From: a virus
Virus record (IMG/VR): IMGVR_UViG_3300034272_002144
Coordinates: 1-42,480 of that record
DNA length: 42,480 bases
Reading direction: 5' to 3' (one strand)
Under the pieces are notes generated by a model that worked only from the letters and a program-made list of their open reading frames with translations, made no database searches and had not been told where the DNA came from. Shown here in pieces: positions 21,215 through 27,931 of this stretch. Position 1 is the stretch's first letter; each line of letters starts with the position of its first letter. Both the position numbers and the translations under genes were made by a program.

Positions 21215-22198
21215 TCAGATACGGACTGGTGCTTCGATACCAACCGTGGCAAACGCCCGAAGAGACTGCTCGTAATGGTCCGGGCGGTTGTTTGGATCCG
21301 GATCGTTAAGAGTCTCAAGGAGGGAAGGGTAATTCGGATAGACTGCCTCGATATTCCAATCAGAATTGGCGTCACAGAGGTCAAAAAGACACTTGGGACT
21401 GCCCGGCGGGAGGTTATCCCCCATGTCACCATGAAGAACCTTGTACTCAGCCAGATTCTTCGGGTGGTCGAGATCGTAACCCATCTTGTGCATAGTATGC
21501 TCTTTGACGCCGTACTCACCGACAAGACGCTCTTGGATTTTCTCAGACGGGAACGGGATTCGCGTGTTCGCAAAGTAAACACGATGGGACTCATCGACCA
21601 GCTGCGACCAATCGCGGTCGAGTGTGCTGAGAAGTATTTGTCTCTTGTGGACGAGATCTTCTTTATTGTCTCTTGATGCGCGATAGATAGCACCCGCGAA
21701 GTCATCTGCTTCATAGCCTTCGTGGGAGTGGATCCCGTAGTATTTAGAGCAGTAGTCCCATCCCTCGTTGAGGATGAACCAGAAGTTTTCGGTTTTAGCA
21801 CCACGATGACCCTTGTAGGTCGTGGGGATGTCTTCCAGGTTGACTCCCTTGGATTCAGCGTAGTCCTGCCAGGCCGACTGAACAACCTTCGACTCAGTCA
21901 TGTATTTATCACGCCAATAGTTGCCCGTATCCTTGTAACGAGAGTCGGCAACGATGACGTAGCGGTATGGGTGACGACCCAACATGTCCGGGCCACGTTG
22001 AATTTTGGCTGCCCATGCAGCCCGAACCAGCTTCTTAGCAACCTCCTCGCTCACGAGAGAGGACACCTTGTCCTCATACCATCGCAGCACATCGTGAGTA
22101 TACACGTGGAAGTCCACGACGACAATCGGTGCTGGGTCCTTTTCCAGCACGAAGATGTCCTCTAGTTTGGTCCGCGTAGGGAGTGCCCTGACTGTCAT
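21215..22198 (-). CDS. 5'-3' exonuclease / RNase H-type flap nuclease
   Basis: 327 residues of the FEN/PIN-like nuclease superfamily, which removes RNA primers and flaps at the lagging strand. The acidic metal ligands are visible in order: VVVDFHVYTHD near the N-terminus, VIVADSRYKDTGNYWRDKY, HEGYEADDFAGAIYRAS (ExADD), LLSTLDRDWSQLV (DxD) and LHGDMGDNLPPGSP (the GDxxDN motif of the helix-hairpin region). The layout resembles T4 RNase H. Its ATG overlaps the thyX stop by four bases. Confidence 0.87.
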   Translation of the reverse strand: MTVRALPTRTKLEDIFVLEKDPAPIVVVDFHVYTHDVLRWYEDKVSSLVSEEVAKKLVRAAWAAKIQRGPDMLGRHPYRYVIVADSRYKDTGNYWRDKYMTESKVVQSAWQDYAESKGVNLEDIPTTYKGHRGAKTENFWFILNEGWDYCSKYYGIHSHEGYEADDFAGAIYRASRDNKEDLVHKRQILLSTLDRDWSQLVDESHRVYFANTRIPFPSEKIQERLVGEYGVKEHTMHKMGYDLDHPKNLAEYKVLHGDMGDNLPPGSPKCLFDLCDANSDWNIEAVYPNYPSLLETLNDPDPNNRPDHYEQSLRAFATVGIEAPVRI

Positions 22199-22989
22199 TC
22201 TTTTTTAGCTTTAAGTACGGCAATCTCCGCTTGGAGCTCAATCAGCTCCTTCTTGAGACGATCAGTTTCATCCACAGGCTTAGTATAGCCCCAGTCTAGG
22301 GAGTTGTAAACTGTCGAGAAGGTGTTGGCAAAGACTTGCTTGGTTGCTCGGGCGAGCTCACAGTGCTCGTATTGAGCAACACCCTCGTCATCGCGAACCC
22401 CAATATAATGGATCCAACTCCGGCAACTACCTGTAATATACAGACGGCTATAAACGCCTTGCGGGAGAACGAATCGGGCGATCTCCTTAGCAATCCCTCG
22501 TTGAATGAGGTCCTGATAGCAGTGGAGGGATACAGTGTAAGAAGTTTGGAAGGTATTCCACATCGCATCGGTGAGGTCACCCATACCTGCTGATACACTG
22601 TTTTGTCGGTTCTTGGGGTCTTGGACACGGGCTTCCTCTGGAACATAGAACATATCGTGGAGGGCAGAGAGACCCTCAGTGTGCTCCTTCATCACCTCCT
22701 GATTCTCGTACCGTCCGCTAAACTGCTGAAAACAGAAGGAACGGTGACGGAGAAGTTGGACAGCGATAGCCAACGGGGTGACCACCTCCACTGTCATGGT
22801 GGCTTGCTCGAAGACGCTCCAGTGCCCGTGCTTGGCACAGTAATTGAGCAGGCGTTCAACCTTGGGGTTGGACTGGTCTTTCGATGTTACGCGAGCGATG
22901 TAACCCATCATCGCTTCAGGCTCAGGGGTGTGAGTCACAAGGCGAGCCTTGCTGGAGCCTTCGATGAACCAGGGGTTGGTGTTTTTCAT
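22195..22989 (-). CDS. thyX: Flavin-dependent thymidylate synthase
   Basis: 264 residues. ThyX makes dTMP from dUMP with FAD, NADPH and methylenetetrahydrofolate. The family signature RHRxxSxxxxSxRY is at residues 81-94, here RHRSFCFQQFSGRY, in which the first serine of the motif is replaced by Cys/Phe text but the second Ser, Arg and Tyr are kept. Further landmarks are AKHGHWSVFEQA near residue 55 and RFVLPQGVYSRLYITGSCRSW with the downstream substrate-binding arginine. The C-terminal ~20 residues form a Leu/Glu/Lys-rich helix (LKKELIELQAEIAVLKAKK). It completes a pathway with the phage dCMP deaminase and NrdAB. Confidence 0.93.
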   Translation of the reverse strand: MKNTNPWFIEGSSKARLVTHTPEPEAMMGYIARVTSKDQSNPKVERLLNYCAKHGHWSVFEQATMTVEVVTPLAIAVQLLRHRSFCFQQFSGRYENQEVMKEHTEGLSALHDMFYVPEEARVQDPKNRQNSVSAGMGDLTDAMWNTFQTSYTVSLHCYQDLIQRGIAKEIARFVLPQGVYSRLYITGSCRSWIHYIGVRDDEGVAQYEHCELARATKQVFANTFSTVYNSLDWGYTKPVDETDRLKKELIELQAEIAVLKAKKE

Positions 22990-23312
22990 CAGTCGAATTT
23001 AATAATGTCTTCTGCCATACCGCCACGGATACCGGACCCTATAACTACGGGGTTGTTGTCACCGAAGTCGTAGCAGAAGGGGGTGCCGTCGTCGTTGAAT
23101 GTAAGTATATCACCACCGCATCCGGGGTAATACGACTCCTCGGGCTCTTTCTTAACCGGCTTGATATGCTCACCCTCTTCGAAGATGTAACCGGCTGCGT
23201 GTAGAAATCGTTGGAAGTACTCACACATCTCGTCGAGGTCCCTCTCAGGGATGCTCATGGAAATCTCTACGTCGTTCGGGTCGATGTAAGTAAAAGTGAG
23301 GTTCATGCTCAT
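22989..23312 (-). CDS. Hypothetical protein between thyX and the oxygenase
   Basis: 107 residues. Beta strand start MNLTFTYIDPNDVEISMSIP, a helix DLDEMCEYFQRFLHAAGY, then EEPEESYYPGCGGDILTFNDDG. No recognised family; the two cysteines are not in a metal pattern. ATG overlaps the oxygenase stop (ATGA) and its stop overlaps the thyX ATG, so it is firmly within the coupled run. Confidence 0.7.
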   Translation of the reverse strand: MSMNLTFTYIDPNDVEISMSIPERDLDEMCEYFQRFLHAAGYIFEEGEHIKPVKKEPEESYYPGCGGDILTFNDDGTPFCYDFGDNNPVVIGSGIRGGMAEDIIKFD

Positions 23313-23914
23313 AAAAGATCACGTTGAAAGAAGAGAGGGGCGGAGGACATCCAGCCTGTGCAGATGTACTTTGACCCGGTTTTGGGTGCTAAACCTCTGT
23401 GAACATATGTCCACGTTGCTGGAAATAGCAGGAGTCTGCCTGCCACGGGTTTGATTTTTCTGTCAAGGAACTCGGTCTCACCACCTTCCTCGACCGTGTT
23501 CAAATACCAGAGGTAAGTGAACAGTCGAGCATAGGTGTCCTCATACAGGTACGCGTCGTTATGCCAAGTGTAGCCCCCGTCTGGCTCCGTCTTTTGTATC
23601 TGGTATCCCGAGTCACGGGGGTCAATCACTAATGTCTTGAACTCATCAAGTAGCTCAAAGTAGTCCTTGGCGGGTTCCTTCAAGGCTTCATGTAAGACTT
23701 TATCCACCTCCCTCCACTCTTGTTCTGGTAAAGTGGAGATTAGAAGATCTAGCGACTTCTTGACATCGGGGCGATAACCTTTTCCGGTCTGCCCTTGATA
23801 CTTACGGTTGTCTTCCTCGAACAAGTGGACGCAGCGTTGACAGAAGTCTTCCGAAAGGTTTCCGTCATAGATTTTAATGACGTCTAAGTCGGGGAAACCA
23901 GTGTGCTTGACCAT
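23309..23914 (-). CDS. 2-oxoglutarate/Fe(II)-dependent oxygenase
   Basis: 201 residues of the prolyl-4-hydroxylase-like family. The iron triad is H118 and D120 (YTWHNDAYL) and H172 (TWTYVHRGL), and the 2-oxoglutarate carboxylate would be held by K182 (KTGSKYICTGW). The connecting strands LFTYLWYLNTVEEGGETEFL and GRLLLFPATW are typical. Such enzymes are abundant in cyanophages; the substrate (protein side chain, nucleobase or other) is unknown. Its place between the DnaQ-like exonuclease and ThyX would fit DNA-base or protein modification in replication, which is only positional inference. Confidence 0.88.
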   Translation of the reverse strand: MVKHTGFPDLDVIKIYDGNLSEDFCQRCVHLFEEDNRKYQGQTGKGYRPDVKKSLDLLISTLPEQEWREVDKVLHEALKEPAKDYFELLDEFKTLVIDPRDSGYQIQKTEPDGGYTWHNDAYLYEDTYARLFTYLWYLNTVEEGGETEFLDRKIKPVAGRLLLFPATWTYVHRGLAPKTGSKYICTGWMSSAPLFFQRDLL

Positions 23915-24531
23915 TAGAAGTCAAGGTCGATCAGGTCAGCGTTCTCGGTAGCTTCGTCGAAGAGACCAGCCATCTTCTGCATCACCTTGAGTGTGCTGAG
24001 GCAGTCAGCTAGGGCGTCGTGGCTCTCCAGGCCGCTGAGTTTCGGGAGCTTCTGCCACTTGAACTCGCCAGGGTTCTTCTTACTTGCCTCACCCACCCAG
24101 GCAGAGTACTGATCCATCGCACAGGACGCACCAGCGAACTTGGGAACGGGCTCCTGATACTTCTGGAACAGATGGACGAGCAAAGCAATGTCGAAGTCAG
24201 CGTTGTAGGCCACGATGTGTTTGCCCTCCAGGTACTTGGAGATGATCTTCGCCACTTGAAGGAAGAACGGCTTGTCCTCTACCATCTCGTTGGTGATGCC
24301 ATGGACTGCCTGCACCTCGGCCGACATTGGCTGAGCGGGCTTGAGCATCATCGTCAGGATGGGGCGGCCTGCGTTGTTGATCAGGCTGAGCTGGACAATC
24401 TCAGTGTTCGGGTCCTGCCTCAGGATTCCCGTCGTCTCCACATCAAGGATCACCGTGTTCGGGTCACTCAGTCGTTGAGTCGCCCACTCCTTCGCTGCCG
24501 TTTTCGGGTTCGATTGAGTCGATGTAGTCAT
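23914..24531 (-). CDS. DnaQ-like 3'-5' exonuclease with DLDF tail
   Basis: 205 residues of the DEDDh exonuclease family. Motif I VILDVETTG (D and E), motif II IVAYNADFDIALL, motif III ESHDALADC are all present, with the HGITNEMVE segment typical of DnaQ/RNase T-like proteins. It can proofread or trim DNA or RNA ends. The C-terminus is ...ENADLIDLDF, an acidic tail shared with two other proteins of this window. The N-terminal ~20 residues overlap the preceding gene by 68 bases. It is a stand-alone proofreader type; no polymerase lies in the window. Confidence 0.9.
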   Translation of the reverse strand: MTTSTQSNPKTAAKEWATQRLSDPNTVILDVETTGILRQDPNTEIVQLSLINNAGRPILTMMLKPAQPMSAEVQAVHGITNEMVEDKPFFLQVAKIISKYLEGKHIVAYNADFDIALLVHLFQKYQEPVPKFAGASCAMDQYSAWVGEASKKNPGEFKWQKLPKLSGLESHDALADCLSTLKVMQKMAGLFDEATENADLIDLDF

Positions 24532-24688
24532 GAGAAATCCTGTGTCTCCAGTCGAGTATTTTGCAGAGTGCCTCCTCCAGGGAGGTTGCGTATCCGGTTA
24601 CCTTGTCGACGCCATCGGGGCCATCGTACAGGGTCCAGAAGAAGAGCTCTCGCCCGCTGGCGAAGTAGTTAACTATCTCAATCTTCAT
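24464..24688 (-). CDS. Small conserved-looking cyanophage protein
   Basis: 74 residues. MKIEIVNYFASGRELFFWTL, YDGPDGVDKVTGYATSLEEA and WRHRISHDYI resemble tiny cyanophage proteins with a WxLYDGPDGVDxxxGYAxSLxE pattern. The last ~22 residues overlap the exonuclease gene and are acidic filler. ATG overlaps the upstream stop (ATGA). Function unknown. Confidence 0.7.
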   Translation of the reverse strand: MKIEIVNYFASGRELFFWTLYDGPDGVDKVTGYATSLEEALCKILDWRHRISHDYIDSIEPENGSEGVGDSTTE

Positions 24689-25065
24689 GAACCAACGGGA
24701 AGGATACTGAAGTCGTGGGTGCCTTTCAGCCCACGAGTTTTACTTTTGCCGCCGAGTCTGTGATATGCGTACACTGTTCCGGTGAAGGTTATGCGTGTGT
24801 TCTGCTCGAGAGGGACGCCGAGGCGTTTCAAGTGTCGCGTCAAGCACCAGAGGTGAGTGAGCGGCACAGACTCTCCGAGCGGAAGAGGTGTCACGATAAG
24901 GTTAACAAGGAGCACTGTCTCAAGGTGCTTTTTGCGTGGGTGGGAGCGGAACTCCTTTATCCTGCCCGTGACTTCAACGACGTGGTCCTCCAGTGCTTCT
25001 AACTCTTGCCGATAGTTCGGGGAGTAGATCCGTTCCTCGGCGGGGACGGACGTGCTGTGACTCAC
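24685..25065 (-). CDS. OB-like small protein, unknown function
   Basis: 126 residues with a GTG start (no in-frame ATG). The pattern LEDHVVEVTGRIKEFRSH, VLLVNLIVTPLP, then NTRITFTGTVYAYHRLGGKSKTRG and THDFSIL alternates strands in the way of an OB barrel with a basic loop, which would suit nucleic-acid binding, but no family is recognised. It opens the DNA-metabolism run and has a promoter-like pair upstream, inside the divergent HNH gene. Confidence 0.6.
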   Translation of the reverse strand: MSHSTSVPAEERIYSPNYRQELEALEDHVVEVTGRIKEFRSHPRKKHLETVLLVNLIVTPLPLGESVPLTHLWCLTRHLKRLGVPLEQNTRITFTGTVYAYHRLGGKSKTRGLKGTHDFSILPVGS

Positions 25066-25091
25066 ATGATGGGTAAGTTGACTCCAAACAC

Positions 25092-25121
25092 AGTATACCT
25101 ATGAGCATCGGTAAGGAAACC
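25092..25121 (-). promoter_or_regulatory. Possible promoter for the DNA-metabolism run
   Basis: Minus-strand GGTTTCC, 17 bases from GTTTCC to TATACT, 27 bases before the GTG at 25065. The -35-like box lies in the first codons of the divergent gene. It matches the variant box seen at the SF3-like ATPase gene. Confidence 0.5.
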
Positions 25122-25853
25122 CTGCAGCTCACGAAGAAGGACTTCACGGAGAAGGTCGGTCGTATCATCGACAGTCACCGTGCGAACTCTAGAATTATTG
25201 GAGAACCAAGGGAGTTCATCCTCAGGTCATGCAGACTGAGTGACCGATGGATAAAAATGGCTCAGAAACCTGAGGTTACCTTGTACTGCCGTTATCAGGA
25301 TCTGGCCGGTGGCCGGCGAATCAAGATGCTGTCGTTAGAGGCTGAAGGCAGCAAGCAGCCCGTGCCGAAGGGCAAGCTGGTCGAGGCTCTGTACCCCACC
25401 AAGAAGACAGCCTCCACCGCGACGTTAGAGGAGAAGCATTTCAACGCTGTTAAGGCAGCGATGCGTCGTGGGGTGGATCAACAGTTGAAGGATTACAAGG
25501 CGAACGTGTCGTATCCAATCGAGTGCCTCGTCACTGGACGGCGTCTGATTCGTGGGACGCGAGTTGACGTTGATCACCATGGGAAACCGTTTGCTCAAAT
25601 CGCTGATGAGTGGGTCGCTCACAACATGCTTTCTTACTCGGATATCGTACTCTGTGGTCCTCCGACAGGAAAGAGGATGAAGGACGATGTTCTCTGGCTT
25701 TCATGGAAGGAGTGGCATCGCGAGCACGCACGCCTTGCTGTTGTCTGTGCGAAGGCCAATCGTTCAAAAGGCGCCGCAGGTTATGCGACGCCCATAGAAC
25801 TCATTGGCTCGTTCAAACCAATGGCAGAGGATGAAATTGACCTGGACTTTTAG
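25101..25853 (+). CDS. HNH-type nuclease with DLDF tail, lone plus-strand gene
   Basis: 250 residues. The N-terminal ~100 residues (DFTEKVGRIIDSHRANSRI, GGRRIKMLSLEAEG, PVPKGKLVEALYP) are faintly like the DCL/DUF3223 type. The C-terminal half looks like an HNH fold: ECLVTGRRL, DVDHHGKPFAQIADEWV (D158, H159, H160), WKEWHREHARLAVVCAKANRSKG (H206, N220), the usual order DH...H...N. It ends AEDEIDLDF. No ribosome-binding site precedes the ATG. It is the only gene on this strand, and its stop overlaps the convergent fibre-assembly gene by four bases. Nuclease activity is inferred from the motif. Confidence 0.78.
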   Translation: MSIGKETLQLTKKDFTEKVGRIIDSHRANSRIIGEPREFILRSCRLSDRWIKMAQKPEVTLYCRYQDLAGGRRIKMLSLEAEGSKQPVPKGKLVEALYPTKKTASTATLEEKHFNAVKAAMRRGVDQQLKDYKANVSYPIECLVTGRRLIRGTRVDVDHHGKPFAQIADEWVAHNMLSYSDIVLCGPPTGKRMKDDVLWLSWKEWHREHARLAVVCAKANRSKGAAGYATPIELIGSFKPMAEDEIDLDF

Positions 25854-26572
25854 GGGCCAGGAGCAATGTTGGGGTTGAAAATATAGAGTTCAGATTGAGT
25901 CGTTGCCGAATTGATTTGGCCGGTCATGGATACGACTTCCAAGTCCATAATGTCTTGGTAAGACCCCAGAGTTATGCCGCTGTAGTCAGCTGTGTCAAGG
26001 CTAGTGATATCACCTGCGGTCGCCAGTTGCACAACCGAGTAAATCCGGGCTTGAGTGTCAACGTTTTGAGCAGCACTTGTCTCAACCGCAGCGATTAAAA
26101 ACTGCTTGGCTTGCAAGAGAGACAGGTCAGGGTCAAACGAGGAGGTCACCCAGGCGTTGTTAAACCAGTACAGTTCCTGCCAGTCTTCGGGCGAAGGCGG
26201 TAGCACCGGAGTGCTGGCAACAGGGGGTATGGCACCCACTGTAGAGATTACGATCTCATCGCCCAAGGTGTAGAAAATTCCACCGTAAGTCTGTTCTTGG
26301 GCCGTGGAGTAAACAACAACAGGGTTGAGGTAGGCATCGATGATTGCCTGCCCCTGGTTTACGTACGACTGGTAGGGAGAGAAGTCGGTGATTCGCTCCG
26401 GTGGTGGAGCGTACCCAGTTTCGTAGTTTGCAACGTATTCAACGTCGCCATTGGACCCATACCACTGAACAGCATGGATAAGAGGATCAATACCTGTGTA
26501 GTCAATGCCGAAGGCGGAGTAACCATTGATTACTGCCGAGCCGTCAGTAGGAATGAGTGAGTATCTAGCCAT
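25850..26572 (-). CDS. Probable tail-fibre assembly/attachment protein
   Basis: 240 residues from the ATG at 26572 (MARYSLIPTDGSAVINGYSA); earlier starts would lie inside the previous gene. N-terminal ~120 residues are beta-rich with a YGGIFYTLGDEIV strand. Then comes a Pro linker (PPVASTPVLPPSPEDW) and a helical C-terminal part LLQAKQFLIAAVETSAAQN then GDITSLDTADYSGITLGSYQD, similar in flavour to the DUF4376-like ends of fibre-assembly chaperones. As last gene of the fibre locus this position is typical. It could also be a minor fibre component. Confidence 0.55.
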   Translation of the reverse strand: MARYSLIPTDGSAVINGYSAFGIDYTGIDPLIHAVQWYGSNGDVEYVANYETGYAPPPERITDFSPYQSYVNQGQAIIDAYLNPVVVYSTAQEQTYGGIFYTLGDEIVISTVGAIPPVASTPVLPPSPEDWQELYWFNNAWVTSSFDPDLSLLQAKQFLIAAVETSAAQNVDTQARIYSVVQLATAGDITSLDTADYSGITLGSYQDIMDLEVVSMTGQINSATTQSELYIFNPNIAPGP

Positions 26573-26894
26573 CAGAGGAAGGTAGTAGGTCAGTAACTTC
26601 GTTTTCAGAAGGGAGTTGAGAAATTCTAGCACCAACGATCATGTTGGCTAAGATCGTGTTTGTGACATTGGATTTGTCCACCATTTCGTTTCTCATGCTT
26701 TCTACGGCAGCACCGGTACTTCGTTGCTGAGCAGAGTTTTCAATCAGCAGGAAAGGCATCGCTCCAACAACACACATTTGCTGGTCGAGTTCTTTCCCGC
26801 TGTTGACATCGTACCCTCGAATGGTGGTCCACCAAGCACATTCATGCTCGATGCAGGGTTTCCGTAGTAGTGGGCAGGTGATTTTACGTGGCAT
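26565..26894 (-). CDS. Conserved phage protein with CPLLRKPCIEHECAWW motif
   Basis: 109 residues. The N-terminal pattern CPLLRKPCIEHECAWWTTIRG, then DQQMCVVGAMPFLLIEN and QQRSTGAAVESMRNEMV, is a widely distributed phage family; four cysteines (C7, C13, C18, C41 by count) may bind zinc or an Fe-S cluster. The middle helix LLIENSAQQRSTG is the best conserved part. Function unknown; it is often found near other accessory phage genes. Start and stop overlap neighbours (TAATG and 8 bases). Confidence 0.78.
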   Translation of the reverse strand: MPRKITCPLLRKPCIEHECAWWTTIRGYDVNSGKELDQQMCVVGAMPFLLIENSAQQRSTGAAVESMRNEMVDKSNVTNTILANMIVGARISQLPSENEVTDLLPSSDG

Positions 26895-27898
26895 TAGTTT
26901 TTGGACGCGATAATCATGTCGTAGTATTTGACCGCCAAGTTGATTGCGTTTCCGGAGAAGGAGGCAGAACCACCCACACCTCCGGTCACAACATGACTGT
27001 GAGTTAAAGGATTTCCGTCGAAAGACCCATTCCCAGTAACGCTATGGTTATGGCTAAGGGGGCTTCCGTTGAAAGTTCCACTTCCAGAAACGCTGTGGCT
27101 ATGGCTCAACGAGTTACCGTTGAAAGTTCCACTGTTTCCACTAATGGAGTGGGTGTGTTGACCGTTGCCACCAGAGGATTCCGTTTGCGATGAGGTCTGA
27201 TTATTGACCCCGCCGATTGTTCCCCCTTGGCTTCCACCTGCGGGCCTTTGTTGGTAGGTGTGTGTGTGACTGGCGATCTGAGTGACAGAGAGGGTCACAG
27301 GCCCAACAGTGGCACCAGAAAGAGAAACAGTACCCGACGGTGTTTGGTTAACCGTGTTAGTGTTAAGACCGGACAGGTTCACACTGCCGGAAGGTGTCTG
27401 GCTAACCGTGTTGGTGTTAAGACCCGACAGGTTGACACTTCCCTGAGGAGTTTGGCTAACAGTATCAGTAGAGGCTCCGGTCAATGCCAGCCCTGAAAGA
27501 CTGATATTCCCGGTTACGGGCTGAGAGGTAAAGGCAGTGGTGAAGTCAACTGCCCCACCAGTAAGTCCCCCCTGCCCACTGACGATCCTAAGTGCCGCGT
27601 TATTCGTAGTTGTAACTTTAGTCCAACCCGTTGGGGCAGCGGCGTTTCCGAAGGAAAGTATGGTTCCACCGGGAAACTCTGAGGAGGGGCCAGAGCCATT
27701 GGCAGCAGCGGTGATACGACCGTACTGATCTACCGTCAGGTTGGTGTTAGTGTAGCTTCCGGGAGTAAGGGTAGCCCCAATCGGCACCAGACTTACAGTT
27801 CCGTCAATTGAAATGGCAATCCCGGTCCCCTGTTTCACTGAGCCTGTGACTCCAGGACCCCCAGGGACCGCCATCAGCTGGGCCTGATTAAGCGGCAT
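26894..27898 (-). CDS. Tail fibre protein with collar-like domain and HxH repeats
   Basis: 334 residues. The N-terminal module AQLMAVPGGPGVTGSVKQGTG shares a family with two other fibre genes. Then follows a GTILSFGNAAAPTGWTK collar-like segment, repeats QTPSGSVNLSGLNTNTV (three copies), and a C-terminal array of histidine pairs: HTHTYQQRP, HTHSISGNS, LSHSHSVSG, LSHNHSVTG, LTHSHVVTGG, ending VKYYDMIIASKN. The (S/N)H(S/N)H spacing of about 20 residues is like the metal-binding needle of T4 gp37. It is a paralogue of the upstream gene. A probable receptor-binding tip. Confidence 0.8.
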   Translation of the reverse strand: MPLNQAQLMAVPGGPGVTGSVKQGTGIAISIDGTVSLVPIGATLTPGSYTNTNLTVDQYGRITAAANGSGPSSEFPGGTILSFGNAAAPTGWTKVTTTNNAALRIVSGQGGLTGGAVDFTTAFTSQPVTGNISLSGLALTGASTDTVSQTPQGSVNLSGLNTNTVSQTPSGSVNLSGLNTNTVNQTPSGTVSLSGATVGPVTLSVTQIASHTHTYQQRPAGGSQGGTIGGVNNQTSSQTESSGGNGQHTHSISGNSGTFNGNSLSHSHSVSGSGTFNGSPLSHNHSVTGNGSFDGNPLTHSHVVTGGVGGSASFSGNAINLAVKYYDMIIASKN

Positions 27899-27922
27899 GC
27901 TTTTTTACAGTCTCGATGACGG

Positions 27923-27931
27923 GTTTTACCC
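27923..27931 (-). promoter_or_regulatory. Late-type motif GGGTAAAAC
   Basis: Minus-strand GGGTAAAAC, 24 bases before the ATG at 27898; its first G is the last base of the upstream TAG stop. Confidence 0.55.

Noticed and set aside
21172-21885. 237-codon minus-strand frame overlapping the flap nuclease
   Set aside because: Ser/Arg/Thr-rich out-of-frame text; the other frame shows the nuclease acidic motifs.
25066-25100. Plus-strand sigma-70 promoter for the HNH gene
   Set aside because: TTGACT and TATACC are present but only ten bases apart, too close for a functional pair.
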